NCBI GenBank assembly: GCA_019694335.1
Contig: JAIBCD010000011.1
Location: 1-64,000, forward strand
DNA length: 64,000 nt
Direction: 5' to 3'
Source: Rhodospirillaceae bacterium
GTDB taxonomy: Bacteria; Pseudomonadota; Alphaproteobacteria; Rhodospirillales; Rhodospirillaceae
Each line of letters starts with the position of its first letter. The first letter of the stretch is position 1. Below, one piece after another: positions 9,836 through 17,649 of the stretch. The notes beneath the pieces are model-generated. The model had not been told where the DNA came from. It made no database searches and worked only from the letters and a program-made list of their open reading frames with translations. Both the position numbers and the translations under genes were made by a program.

Positions 9836-11068
9836 TTACTCGCGCACCAGTTTGAACTGGCCGACGTTGATGGCCTGGGCGCGGAAGCCGCCTTCACAAT
9901 AGGCCAGGTACATTTCCCACATGCGCCGGAAACGCTCGTCGAAGCCCAAAGGTTCGATGCTGCTCCAGGCGGCCAGGAAGCGGTCGCGCCATTGGTGCAG
10001 GGTCGCGGCATAGCTGTCGCCGAACATCACCGCGCCGCCGAAGGTGAGCTTCGCTTGCGCGAACTGCGCCTTCAGGCGCTCCACCGAGGGCAGCATGCCG
10101 CCCGGGAAGATGTGGCGCTGAATGAAATCCGAATTCGTGCGGTAGTGCTCAAAGCGTTCCTCGGCGATGGTGATGATCTGCAACGCCGCGGCGCCGCCCC
10201 TGGCCAGGCGCTCCCGTACGGTGTCGAAATAGCGCGGCCAGTTGGATTCCCCGACCGCCTCGAACATCTCGATCGACGCCACGCGGTCGAAGGTGCCTGC
10301 GACATCGCGGTAATCCTGGAAGCGCAGGTCGACCTTGTCGGCCAGTCCCTGGGCCTGCAGGCGCTTTCCGGCGAACGCCAGCTGCTCTTTGGACAGCGTG
10401 ACGCCGGTGAGGCGGCACCCGTATTCCTTGACCGCGAATTCCGCGAAGCCACCCCAGCCGAAACCGATTTCCAGCACATGGTGTTCGGGCCGGAGGTCGA
10501 GCGCCGCCGCGATCCGCCGGTATTTTTCGATCTGTCCTTCGGGCAGCGACTGTCCGGGTGCGGCGAACAGCGCCGAGGAGTAGGTCATGGTCGGGTCGAG
10601 CCACTGCTGATAGAACGCATTGCCCAGGTCGTAGTGCGCGGCGATATTGCGCTTGGACCCGGCGCGCGTGTTGGCGTTGAGCAAGTGAACGATGCGGTGG
10701 CGCAGCTTGGAAATTTGTCCGCGCAGGCTGATCATGGAAAGGCCCCCGGCTGAAAGTCCGCGCGAGTTCAGCGCCGCCCACTCGATCACCGCTGCGAGCT
10801 CCGGGCTGCTCCAGTCGCCATCGACATAGGCTTCGAGGAAGGCGGTCTCGCCCTCGGTCATGAAGCGGCGGATGGCGCGCCAGCGGCGGCAATGGATCAC
10901 GGCGTGCAGATCGGGGCGCTTATCGGTGGAGGCAAGCGAGTATTGGCCGCCATCGGGAAAGTACAGCGTCAGGCGGCCCACGGTGCGGCCGCCGACCATA
11001 TCCAGCAGGCGCTGGACGAAGCGGTTGCCTATGCGGGACGTAATCGATGTGGGGTCATCCTGTTTCAT
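9836..11068 (-). CDS. cfa: Cyclopropane-fatty-acyl-phospholipid synthase family protein
   Basis: A SAM-dependent methyltransferase of about 410 residues, matching Cfa/CmaA enzymes that add a methylene bridge to unsaturated phospholipid acyl chains. The SAM-binding motif is VLEIGFGWGGFAEFA, followed by the family segments GVTLSKEQLAFA and IEMFEAVGESNW. A GSKRNIAAHYDLGNAFY segment precedes it, as in Cfa. The ATG at 11068 is taken as start; an upstream GTG at 11104 is also in frame, and neither has a strong ribosome binding site. It is the first gene of a leftward unit with DUF924 and perhaps DUF2237. Confidence 0.88.
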   Translation of the reverse strand: MKQDDPTSITSRIGNRFVQRLLDMVGGRTVGRLTLYFPDGGQYSLASTDKRPDLHAVIHCRRWRAIRRFMTEGETAFLEAYVDGDWSSPELAAVIEWAALNSRGLSAGGLSMISLRGQISKLRHRIVHLLNANTRAGSKRNIAAHYDLGNAFYQQWLDPTMTYSSALFAAPGQSLPEGQIEKYRRIAAALDLRPEHHVLEIGFGWGGFAEFAVKEYGCRLTGVTLSKEQLAFAGKRLQAQGLADKVDLRFQDYRDVAGTFDRVASIEMFEAVGESNWPRYFDTVRERLARGGAAALQIITIAEERFEHYRTNSDFIQRHIFPGGMLPSVERLKAQFAQAKLTFGGAVMFGDSYAATLHQWRDRFLAAWSSIEPLGFDERFRRMWEMYLAYCEGGFRAQAINVGQFKLVRE

Positions 11069-11131
11069 GCGGTTAATGTAGGGTTCCAGGACCGGCCAAG
11101 CCACCCCTCGCGCGAAGCGCGATTCTTTAAG

Positions 11132-11212
11132 ATTGCCGGCCGTCCGCCGGTTGATCTTTAAAAATTGCCGGCCGTCCGCCGGCGGGTCTTCAAATTGCCG
11201 GCCGTCCGCCGG
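11132..11212. repeat. Three direct repeats of a 19-bp GC-rich unit
   Basis: The 19-mer ATTGCCGGCCGTCCGCCGG occurs exactly at 11132-11150, 11164-11182 and 11194-11212, spaced 32 and 30 bases apart. Short AT-rich spacers (such as TTTAAAA) separate the copies. Each copy has CCGGC/GCCGG arms that can fold. It lies between the divergent cfa and histidine-kinase genes. Confidence 0.85.
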
Positions 11213-11302
11213 CGAGGATGCTCGCGAAGGCTTTCCGGGCGGCCTATGCTCGGGTTGCGCGTAAGTGTCCGCGGCCTGTACTTCTGAAAGGGGCCAAATC
11301 GC

Positions 11303-13273
11303 GTGAGCACGGCCGATAACCGCACCGCCGAGCCAGCTTTGGATTCATCCCGCCCGCAGGACGCGGCGGTATGGGCGGCGGTCAGCCACGAAATCCGCAC
11401 GCCGCTCATGGGCGTGATGGGAATGCTCGAAATTCTCGGCCACACCTCGCTGACCGAGGAGCAGCGGCGCATCATCGCCACCGCCGAGACCTCCTCCGTC
11501 GCGCTCATGCGCATCATCGACGACGTGCTGGATTTCGCGCGCCTGGAATCAAGTTCGGTGTCGTTGTCGCCCGTGTCCACGGATCTCGGTGCGCTGGCCG
11601 AGGACTGCGCGGTCTTCCTCGCCGGGCAGGCCGGCGCCAAGGGGCTGATCGTCACCTGCGAAACCGATCACCGCCTGCCGCTGGTGATGTGCGATCCGGT
11701 GCGGGTCCGCCAGCTGCTGGTCAACCTGGGCGGCAATGCCGTCAAGTTCACCGACCAGGGCATGGTGGCGGTGTCGGTGCAGATGACGGCCGCGACCTCC
11801 CGCGAGGTGTCCTTGCGTCTGACAGTCAGGGATTCCGGCATCGGCATCCCGGAGAACCTGCGCTCATTCCTGTTCCAGCCGTTCTCGCGTCTCGCGCAGG
11901 GCGATGCGCAAGGGACGGTGCGCAGCGGCGCGGGGCTGGGCCTCGCCATCTGCCGGCGGATCGTCGAGATCATGGGCGGCGCCATTTCCCTCGAGGCCGC
12001 CAGCAAGGGCGGATCGGTGTTCCACATCGATCTGATCCTGCCGGTCGCGGCCGCCGCCGGCGATGACAGCGGCGCGCTGGACGGCCTCGTGGTGCTCGCG
12101 GTCGAGGGCGACGCGGCAACCGCCATCGCTCTCACGTATCTCGAGGCGGCGGGCGCCGCGGTGACGCGCCTGGCTGGCCTGGGCGAGATCACGCTGCGGC
12201 TGGCCGCGGCGCGCGGTGCGCCGGAGCCGGTGCTGGTGCTGCTGGGCCCGGACTCCGAAGCCGAGGACATCGCCGCCGTGGACGGCGCTCTCAAGGCCAT
12301 GACGCACGCCGCGCCGTCGCTGTTGTGGCTGCGGCCGCGCACCGCGATTCCGGGTCAGGTGGCTGACAGCATCGGCGCGCATCCCTTGCGCCGGGCCGAG
12401 CTGCTGGCCAGGGCGCGCCGCGTCATCGATCCGTCCGCCGACACACAGGCCGTGGTCACGCGCCGCGCCGAGCCCGCCGGTTTCGCGGCCGTGCGCGAGG
12501 ACACCGCGGCGGCGGCGCGCGCGGAAGGACGCGTGGTGCTGGTGGCCGAGGACAACCCCATCAACCAGGATGTGCTGTGCCAGCAGCTGTCGATCCTGGG
12601 GTTCGACTGCGACATCGCCGAGAACGGCATCGCCGCGCTCAAGGCGCTCGACGCCGGCACCTATCCAGCCATGCTGTGCGATTGCCACATGCCAGGCATG
12701 GACGGCTTCGAGTTGACCAAGCGGGTGCGCGCGGCGGAGGCGGCAGGGACGCGGCCGCGCATGCCGATCATCGCGGTCACCGCCAACGCTCTGCCGGGCG
12801 AAGCGGCGCGCTGCCGCGCCGCGGGTATGGATGACTATCTCCCCAAACCGATCGAGATCCGCACCCTGAGCGCGATGCTGACGCGGTGGATTCCGGGCAT
12901 CGCGCCGTCGCCGGCCGCTTCCGGACCGGAGACCGCCGCCGCGGCGGTCGTGGACATCCGCAACCTTGAGGCCATCTACGGCAACGACCCCGCGCGCCTT
13001 CAACGGGTGTTGAGCGAATGGCGCACCGGCGTCGAGGAGGGCTTGCGCGTCATCAGCGGGGCCATTGGGAGCGGGCGCCTGGAGCCGGCGTTGGAGGCCG
13101 CGCACCGAATCAAGGGAAGCGCCGGGATCGCGGGTGCCTATGGATTGTCGGCGGACGCCGCCGTGCTGGAGACCGCCTTGCGCGCCGGTGACGCGGTGGC
13201 GGCGCGCGACGCCGCGCGCAAGATGGAAGCCACCGCGCGCGCGGCGATTCAAACGCTCAGGCAGGCGTCCTGA
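11303..13273 (+). CDS. Soluble hybrid sensor histidine kinase (HisKA-HATPase-REC-Hpt)
   Basis: A 656-residue multidomain phosphorelay kinase with no membrane helix and no obvious sensory domain. Order: HisKA with phospho-His in SHEIRTPLMGVMG (about residue 30), HATPase with N-box NLGGNAVKFT, G1 DSGIGIP and G2 GAGLGLAICR, a degenerate middle region, a receiver (VVLVAEDNPINQ, phospho-Asp in CDCHMPGMDG), and a C-terminal Hpt with AHRIKGSAGIAG. The GTG start has a GAAAGGGG ribosome binding site. Signals presumably come from a partner protein. It is convergent with the response regulator at 13277, with 3 bases between stops. Confidence 0.9.
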   Translation: MSTADNRTAEPALDSSRPQDAAVWAAVSHEIRTPLMGVMGMLEILGHTSLTEEQRRIIATAETSSVALMRIIDDVLDFARLESSSVSLSPVSTDLGALAEDCAVFLAGQAGAKGLIVTCETDHRLPLVMCDPVRVRQLLVNLGGNAVKFTDQGMVAVSVQMTAATSREVSLRLTVRDSGIGIPENLRSFLFQPFSRLAQGDAQGTVRSGAGLGLAICRRIVEIMGGAISLEAASKGGSVFHIDLILPVAAAAGDDSGALDGLVVLAVEGDAATAIALTYLEAAGAAVTRLAGLGEITLRLAAARGAPEPVLVLLGPDSEAEDIAAVDGALKAMTHAAPSLLWLRPRTAIPGQVADSIGAHPLRRAELLARARRVIDPSADTQAVVTRRAEPAGFAAVREDTAAAARAEGRVVLVAEDNPINQDVLCQQLSILGFDCDIAENGIAALKALDAGTYPAMLCDCHMPGMDGFELTKRVRAAEAAGTRPRMPIIAVTANALPGEAARCRAAGMDDYLPKPIEIRTLSAMLTRWIPGIAPSPAASGPETAAAAVVDIRNLEAIYGNDPARLQRVLSEWRTGVEEGLRVISGAIGSGRLEPALEAAHRIKGSAGIAGAYGLSADAAVLETALRAGDAVAARDAARKMEATARAAIQTLRQAS

Positions 13274-13276
13274 AGA

Positions 13277-14026
13277 TCAGTTTTGCGCAGATTGGTTCTG
13301 CGCGGGGACGACGTAACCCGTGCCGCGTACGGTCTTGATGATCGCCGGGTGGCGGGGATCGGCTTCGACCTTCTGGCGCAGGCGCGTGATGAGCACATCG
13401 ATGCTGCGGTCGAGCGGCGACCAGGACCGGCGCAGAACCTGGGTCATCAGGGCTTCGCGGTCCTGCGGTTGGCCGGCATGGCGCACGAGATGCGCGAGCA
13501 GGCGGCATTCGTGTCCGGTCAAGGTCTGGCCGTGGCCGTTGGCCTGGAGGAAGCCGTTGTCCGGGTCGAGCGTCATGCCATGGAAGGACAGTTGAACGCC
13601 GCCCGGCGCGGTGGCGGGCGCGGCGGCCTGTTCGCTCACCCGCCGCAGCACGCTGCGGATGCGCGCCAGCACCTCGCGCTCCTCGAACGGCTTGATCACA
13701 TAGTCGTCGGCGCCGCACTCCAGCCCCACCACCTTGTCCACGGTCTCATGACGCGTGGTGATGATGATGATCCCCACCTTGTGATGGGAGCGGAGGTAGC
13801 GTGTCAGCGTGAAACCGTCCTCGCCCGGCAGTTTGACGTCCATCAGCACCAGGTCGACCGGCTGCTCCGCCAGGCGCTCGCGCATCTCCTGGCCGCTGCC
13901 GGCGGTGGCCACGCGGTAGCCTTCGCTGCTGAGATAAATATCGAGAATGTCGCGCACGAACGGATCGTCTTCGACGATCAGAATCCGGGGTTTGGAGTCG
14001 GCAGGGGCAGGTTGTGAATCCAGCAT
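13277..14026 (-). CDS. OmpR/TorR-type response regulator
   Basis: A 249-residue transcription factor. The N-terminal receiver has the acidic pocket (VEDDPF) and phospho-Asp in LMDVKLPGEDG; the C-terminal winged-helix domain ends in RSIDVLITRLRQKVEADPRH and TVRGTGYV, typical of OmpR-family regulators. The 3' end nearly meets that of the hybrid kinase, a tail-to-tail arrangement that suggests but does not prove that they form a pair. Its start is divergent from the REC-Hpt gene at 14150. Confidence 0.92.
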   Translation of the reverse strand: MLDSQPAPADSKPRILIVEDDPFVRDILDIYLSSEGYRVATAGSGQEMRERLAEQPVDLVLMDVKLPGEDGFTLTRYLRSHHKVGIIIITTRHETVDKVVGLECGADDYVIKPFEEREVLARIRSVLRRVSEQAAAPATAPGGVQLSFHGMTLDPDNGFLQANGHGQTLTGHECRLLAHLVRHAGQPQDREALMTQVLRRSWSPLDRSIDVLITRLRQKVEADPRHPAIIKTVRGTGYVVPAQNQSAQN

Positions 14027-14149
14027 CGCGCGTGAAAATCTGGCTCAACACATATGATAAGGTTGATAGTGGGCCCAAATTATACAACCACCGATGAAAA
14101 TATCCACTCGACTTGCCAACCGCGTGTCGCGGTATCCTGGCCGGGTGGA

Positions 14150-14896
14150 ATGGGGTTCCCGGTGGAAAAAGGCGGCGATAAAGAGCCCGAAAATGCCCTG
14201 CGCGTGCCCCCCTTGAAGATAATGGTGGTCGACGACGATCCGTTCGTCCGCGATGTCGTGGTCACCGCGCTCGGCGCCGTGCCCGGCGTTCTGGTAACCG
14301 CCTGCGCCGGCGGCGCCGAAGCGCTTTCCGTCCTCGATAGCGCCGCGCCGGACATGCTCCTGCTCGACCTGGCGATGCCCGGCATGGACGGGCGCGCATT
14401 GTGGAGCCTGGTCCAGGCCAGGGATCACGCGCCGCGGCTGTTTTTCCTGACCGGCCGGGATGACCCTGCCACCCGCGCCGAGGTTATGTCACTGGGCGCG
14501 CAAGGGCTGATCGCCAAACCGTTCGACCCCCGTACGTTCGCCGCTGCGGTTCTCGCCGGCAGCGAAAAGGCCAAGACGCGGGACGCCAAACTCGAGATGC
14601 TGGCGCGCGACTTCGCGGCTCACCTGCCGGCCGCCGGGGCGGCCGTCACCCGCGCATGGCGCGGGACCGCGACGGCCTGGAACGCTTCCGCGGCCGAGGA
14701 CTTGCTCACGGAAGTCCATCGTATCGCCGGTGTGGCGCCGATGTTCGGCTTCGCCGCCGTGGGCCAGGCCGCCGACCGCGTGGAGGCGATCCTCCGTCCG
14801 CTGGTGAAAAACGGCGGCTGGCGGTCGGACGCGGAGCGGGCGGTGGCGGAGGACGCGGTCAAGGCGCTGACGGCGGCGGCCGAAAAGGGGCGGTAA
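14150..14896 (+). CDS. Receiver-Hpt phosphorelay protein
   Basis: A protein of about 248 residues with an N-terminal receiver (KIMVVDDDPFVRD, phospho-Asp in LLDLAMPGMDG, conserved Lys in IAKPFDP) and a C-terminal Hpt-like helical domain with a candidate phospho-His in EVHRIAGVAPMFG. There is no DNA-binding or output domain, so it probably moves phosphate between other proteins, perhaps the neighbouring hybrid kinase and regulator. The start is uncertain: ATG 14150 is used, GTG 14162 is an alternative, and the ATG at 14054 is unlikely as it gives an atypical N-terminus. Confidence 0.8.
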   Translation: MGFPVEKGGDKEPENALRVPPLKIMVVDDDPFVRDVVVTALGAVPGVLVTACAGGAEALSVLDSAAPDMLLLDLAMPGMDGRALWSLVQARDHAPRLFFLTGRDDPATRAEVMSLGAQGLIAKPFDPRTFAAAVLAGSEKAKTRDAKLEMLARDFAAHLPAAGAAVTRAWRGTATAWNASAAEDLLTEVHRIAGVAPMFGFAAVGQAADRVEAILRPLVKNGGWRSDAERAVAEDAVKALTAAAEKGR

Positions 14897-14932
14897 GAAG
14901 CAAGTTCCCGAGAGGCCGCATCAGCGGCACAG

Positions 14933-14951
14933 TCCCTCCGAGGGATTTTTT
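14933..14951 (+). terminator. Rho-independent terminator after the REC-Hpt gene
   Basis: Stem TCCCT/AGGGA (14933-14937, 14941-14945) with a CCG loop, followed by six T residues. A second short palindrome (TTTTTTCGC / GCGAAAAAA, 14946-14967) overlaps it and may serve the leftward tRNA. Confidence 0.75.
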
Positions 14952-14968
14952 CGCTCTCGCGAAAAAAA

Positions 14969-15043
14969 TGGTGCCGGATGAGGGGATTGAACCCCCGACC
15001 TTCGGTTTACAAAACCGCTGCTCTACCGCTGAGCTAATCCGGC
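14969..15043 (-). tRNA. tRNA-Thr (TGT)
   Basis: Complete cloverleaf on the minus strand. The 7-bp acceptor stem is GCCGGAT/ATCCGGC, the D-arm contains TAGCTCAGCGGTAGAGCA, the anticodon loop is TTTGTAA (anticodon TGT), and the T-arm is GGGGGTTCAATCCCC. The CCA end is encoded. It lies directly 3' of rlmB, as in other alphaproteobacterial tRNA clusters. Confidence 0.95.
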
Positions 15044-15095
15044 TCTTGGTCTCAAAAATCGCCGGGACGATAGGTCCGGCGGGTCAAAAGGGCAA

Positions 15096-16001
15096 CTATT
15101 TGCGCTTGGCTGCGATCTGGCGCGCTTTTTCGTACAACGCGACGGCGGCGGCGTTGGACACGTTCAGGCTTTCCATCGCGCTCGCGATCGGCAAGCGGGC
15201 CTGGTGATCGCAGGCCTCGGCCACCAGCCGGCGGATGCCTTCGCCTTCGGCGCCCAGCACCAGCGCGATCCGTCCACCGAGGTCGATGGACGACAGCGCC
15301 GCCGGCGCCGCGGCATCCAAGGCCACCAGCCAGAATTGCCTCTCCTTGATGAGTTCGATGGCGCGCACAAGGTTGACGGTCTTGACGTAAGGAATTTTGT
15401 CGAGCGCGCCCGAGGCCGACTTCGCCATCACGCCGGATTCATCCGGCGCGTGCCGGTCGGGCGCGATCACCGCGGCGGCGCCGAACGCCGCCGCGGACCG
15501 CAACACCGCGCCGGCGTTGTGCGGGTCGGTCACCTGGTCGAGCAGCACCAGGCAGGCGTCGGCCTTGCCTTCGAGCGTGCCGAGCACGTCCTGCAGATTA
15601 TGGTCCAAGGGCCGGACCAGCACGGCGATGCCCTGGTGCACGGCGTCCTTGCCGACCAGTTGATCGATGTCGCCGCGCCCTAAGGTATGCGTGCGCGCGC
15701 TGATGTCGGCCGGCACGGAGGAGTCTTCGCGCAACCGCGCGGCGGCTTCGGCGGTGGCGACGATGCGCAGGATCTTGCGCTGCGGATTGGCCAGCGCCGC
15801 GGCTGCCGGGTGATAGCCATAGATCCAGATCTCCTGGCGCGACGGTGCGTCGCGGCGCGGCGATTCATGGCTCTCCGGCCGGGATGGTCCCCGGCCGCCG
15901 GGTAAGGGCCGTTTTCCAGCCGGGGCCTGTCCGCCTGACTTATGCCCGCCCGGGGTGTGCCCGTCGCGGCCGCGCGGTGGCCTTGAATCCCGTCGTCCCA
16001 T
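15096..16001 (-). CDS. rlmB: 23S rRNA (guanosine-2'-O)-methyltransferase RlmB / TrmH family
   Basis: A 301-residue SPOUT methyltransferase. A basic, Gly/Arg/Pro-rich N-terminal extension (about 75 residues) is followed by a substrate-binding domain starting at IWGYHPA-like IYGYHPAAAAL. The catalytic knot has motif 1 DQVTDPHNAGAVLRSA, motif 2 LVLGAEGEGIRRL and motif 3 IASAMESLNVSNAAAVALYE. It likely 2'-O-methylates a 23S rRNA guanosine. The ATG at 15999-16001 is preferred over the longer form from 16115, whose extra N-terminus is not family-like. Confidence 0.92.
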   Translation of the reverse strand: MGRRDSRPPRGRDGHTPGGHKSGGQAPAGKRPLPGGRGPSRPESHESPRRDAPSRQEIWIYGYHPAAAALANPQRKILRIVATAEAAARLREDSSVPADISARTHTLGRGDIDQLVGKDAVHQGIAVLVRPLDHNLQDVLGTLEGKADACLVLLDQVTDPHNAGAVLRSAAAFGAAAVIAPDRHAPDESGVMAKSASGALDKIPYVKTVNLVRAIELIKERQFWLVALDAAAPAALSSIDLGGRIALVLGAEGEGIRRLVAEACDHQARLPIASAMESLNVSNAAAVALYEKARQIAAKRK

Positions 16002-16183
16002 TGAATTTTCGCCTTTAATGCTCGCGTGCGCGCGGTAAATGCGCACACCAAAAACGGATGCCGGCTCCGCCGGCAAGGGTGGGGCGCAAAGTGACAGGAA
16101 TTGCCACGTTGACAAGGCCTTCCCAACCCCCTACTTGGTCCGTCCGCCAAAGCGCCTTTTGCCTGTGGATACCAATGGCTTGG

Positions 16184-16269
16184 GGAGGGATGGCCGAGCG
16201 GTCAATGGCAGCAGACTGTAAATCTGCCGACTTATGTCTACGAAGGTTCGAATCCTTCTCCCTCCACCA
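16184..16269 (+). tRNA. tRNA-Tyr (GTA)
   Basis: An 86-base class II tRNA with a long variable arm. The acceptor stem is GGAGGGA/TCCCTCC, the anticodon loop is CTGTAAA (anticodon GTA), the T-arm holds GGTTCGAATCC, and CCA is encoded. It is divergent from rlmB and upstream of an FkbM gene on the other strand. Confidence 0.96.
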
Positions 16270-16315
16270 CCTTGGCTTTCCTCGCAGTGTGCGGCCGCCC
16301 CCACCGGGGGCCACC

Positions 16316-17026
16316 CTAGGCCAACGTCAGCAGCGCGTTGGGGAACATCACCCCCTCGACCTTGTAGCCCTGGCCTTGCAGGTAGGTCATGACCTCGGAC
16401 TTGTTGATGTTCATGACGTCGAGGTTGTTGACCTCGATCAGGATGATTTTGGGCCGGTAGCGCCTCCAATCGTTGGAGCGCAGGGCGCTCATCTCGCCGC
16501 CCTCCACGTCCATCGACATGAACTCGATCTCCATCCCGGGCGGCAGGCAGCGCTCGAAGATTCGTGAGAGCGGCAGGAACTTGAGCGGGATGGGTTCGCC
16601 GTCCTCGGGACCGAAGGCATCGCGGCTCATGGCGATGCGGCTGCCGGGCGCGTTCGGGGCCTTGGACCAGAACCCGGACCCGGCTTCGCCCACCGCCGCA
16701 TTGATGAACACGTCGCGCGGCCGGTAGGTGGCGTATTGGCTCTTGAACAGCGGGTCCGGGTTCGCCTCGACGCAAACGCCGCGCCAGCCATAGCGGTAGA
16801 ACAGATAGGAGTTGTTGCCGTAACGGGCGTCGTAGCTGCCGAAATCGGCGTAGAACCCGGGCACGCCGGACTTGAGCTTGCCTTTCAGGAGGACGCGCAG
16901 AATCAGATCCTCGCCGAACATGCTGTAGGACAGATTCCACAGCGGGAACTCGGCGGGATCGATCACGAAGTGCGGGTTTAGGATGCGCGGGCCCGGCTTG
17001 AAAAGTGTGTCGTCCGCCTGGTTCAT
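16316..17026 (-). CDS. FkbM-family methyltransferase
   Basis: A 236-residue SAM-dependent methyltransferase of the FkbM group. The glycine-rich region is FYADFGSYDARYGNNS, followed by GVCVEANPDP (acidic end of strand 2) and FMSMDVEGGEMSAL, the family's DVEG signature, then IILIEV. Substrates in this family are varied (often sugars or lipid-linked glycans), and none can be named here. It stands alone between two tRNAs. Confidence 0.88.
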   Translation of the reverse strand: MNQADDTLFKPGPRILNPHFVIDPAEFPLWNLSYSMFGEDLILRVLLKGKLKSGVPGFYADFGSYDARYGNNSYLFYRYGWRGVCVEANPDPLFKSQYATYRPRDVFINAAVGEAGSGFWSKAPNAPGSRIAMSRDAFGPEDGEPIPLKFLPLSRIFERCLPPGMEIEFMSMDVEGGEMSALRSNDWRRYRPKIILIEVNNLDVMNINKSEVMTYLQGQGYKVEGVMFPNALLTLA

Positions 17027-17152
17027 GGAATCATCCGGTCCTTGCCTGGTTGGCCCGTGTGAAGGCGGAAGAATCCTATCCGGGGCCGGCGCCGCTTGTC
17101 ATGGCCCGATCCCGGGCCTTATAAGGGCGCCCCGCACAACGCCCGAGCGACC

Positions 17153-17416
17153 ATGGCCGACACCCTACCCGACCGTCTTTCCAACGACCCCCGCAGCCCG
17201 CACCACGACGCCGCTTTGCTGGAACGCGGCGTTGGCATCCGCTTCAACGGCGTGGAAAAGACCAACGTCGAGGAATATTGCGTGAGCGAGGGCTGGATCC
17301 GCGTCGCCGCCGGCAAGGCGCGCGACCGCCACGGCAACCCCATGACCATCAAGCTCAAGGGCGTGGTCGAGCCCTATCTGCGGATTCCAACGGAATCCCC
17401 CACAGAATCCAAATAA
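17153..17416 (+). CDS. DUF3297 family protein
   Basis: An 87-residue soluble protein matching DUF3297: LPDRLSNDPRSPHHD, then RGVGIRFNGVEKTNVEEY, CVSEGWIRVAAGKARDR and TIKLKGVVEPYL. The family is common in Alpha- and Gammaproteobacteria and has no known function. The ATG at 17153 is chosen because the conserved domain begins immediately after it. It lies 57 bases upstream of tRNA-Gly. Confidence 0.88.
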   Translation: MADTLPDRLSNDPRSPHHDAALLERGVGIRFNGVEKTNVEEYCVSEGWIRVAAGKARDRHGNPMTIKLKGVVEPYLRIPTESPTESK

Positions 17417-17473
17417 AGCGGCCAAATAGTCCCTTGCCGGTCGCCCGGCCCGGTGCGTACAAAAGTGGCTGCC

Positions 17474-17547
17474 GCGGGTGTAGCTCAATGGTAGAGCAGA
17501 AGCCTTCCAAGCTTACGACGAGGGTTCGATTCCCTTCACCCGCTCCA
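17474..17547 (+). tRNA. tRNA-Gly (TCC), island integration target
   Basis: Complete cloverleaf: acceptor GCGGGTG/CACCCGC, D-arm TAGCTCAATGGTAGAGCA, anticodon loop CTTCCAA (anticodon TCC), T-arm GGGTTCGATTCCC, CCA encoded. Its last 46 bases (17502-17547, from the anticodon arm onward) are duplicated exactly at 50382-50427, marking it as the attachment site of the island. The tRNA is intact, so integration restored its 3' end. Confidence 0.97.
17502..17547 (+). repeat. att site at the integrase end (46-bp direct repeat)
   Basis: The 3' 46 bases of tRNA-Gly, identical to 50382-50427. Sequence outside the repeat differs at once on both sides (AA versus AC-type flanks at the left, TTC versus ATA at the right). 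Confidence 0.95.
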
Positions 17548-17591
17548 TTCTTTTCAATGACTTACCGGCGCACCACCTCCAGTTAGTGGCT

Positions 17592-17612
17592 TTTTTGGAG
17601 CAATTTGGAGCA
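17592..17612 (+). repeat. Integrase-proximal copy of a 21-bp repeat (possible arm-type site)
   Basis: A 21-base block made of two copies of TTTGGAGCA separated by an A, located 45 bases inside the att repeat and 38 bases before the integrase start. The identical block occurs at 50253-50273 near the other end. Short repeats inside both ends fit arm-type sites for a tyrosine integrase; this is inferred from position. Confidence 0.6.
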
Positions 17613-17649
17613 ATCTTGTCGAACCTCCAGGAACGACGGGAAGGCTTAA

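Noticed and set aside
11132-11212. Possible CRISPR array
   Set aside because: Only three 19-bp units with spacers of 11-13 bases, and no cas genes nearby.
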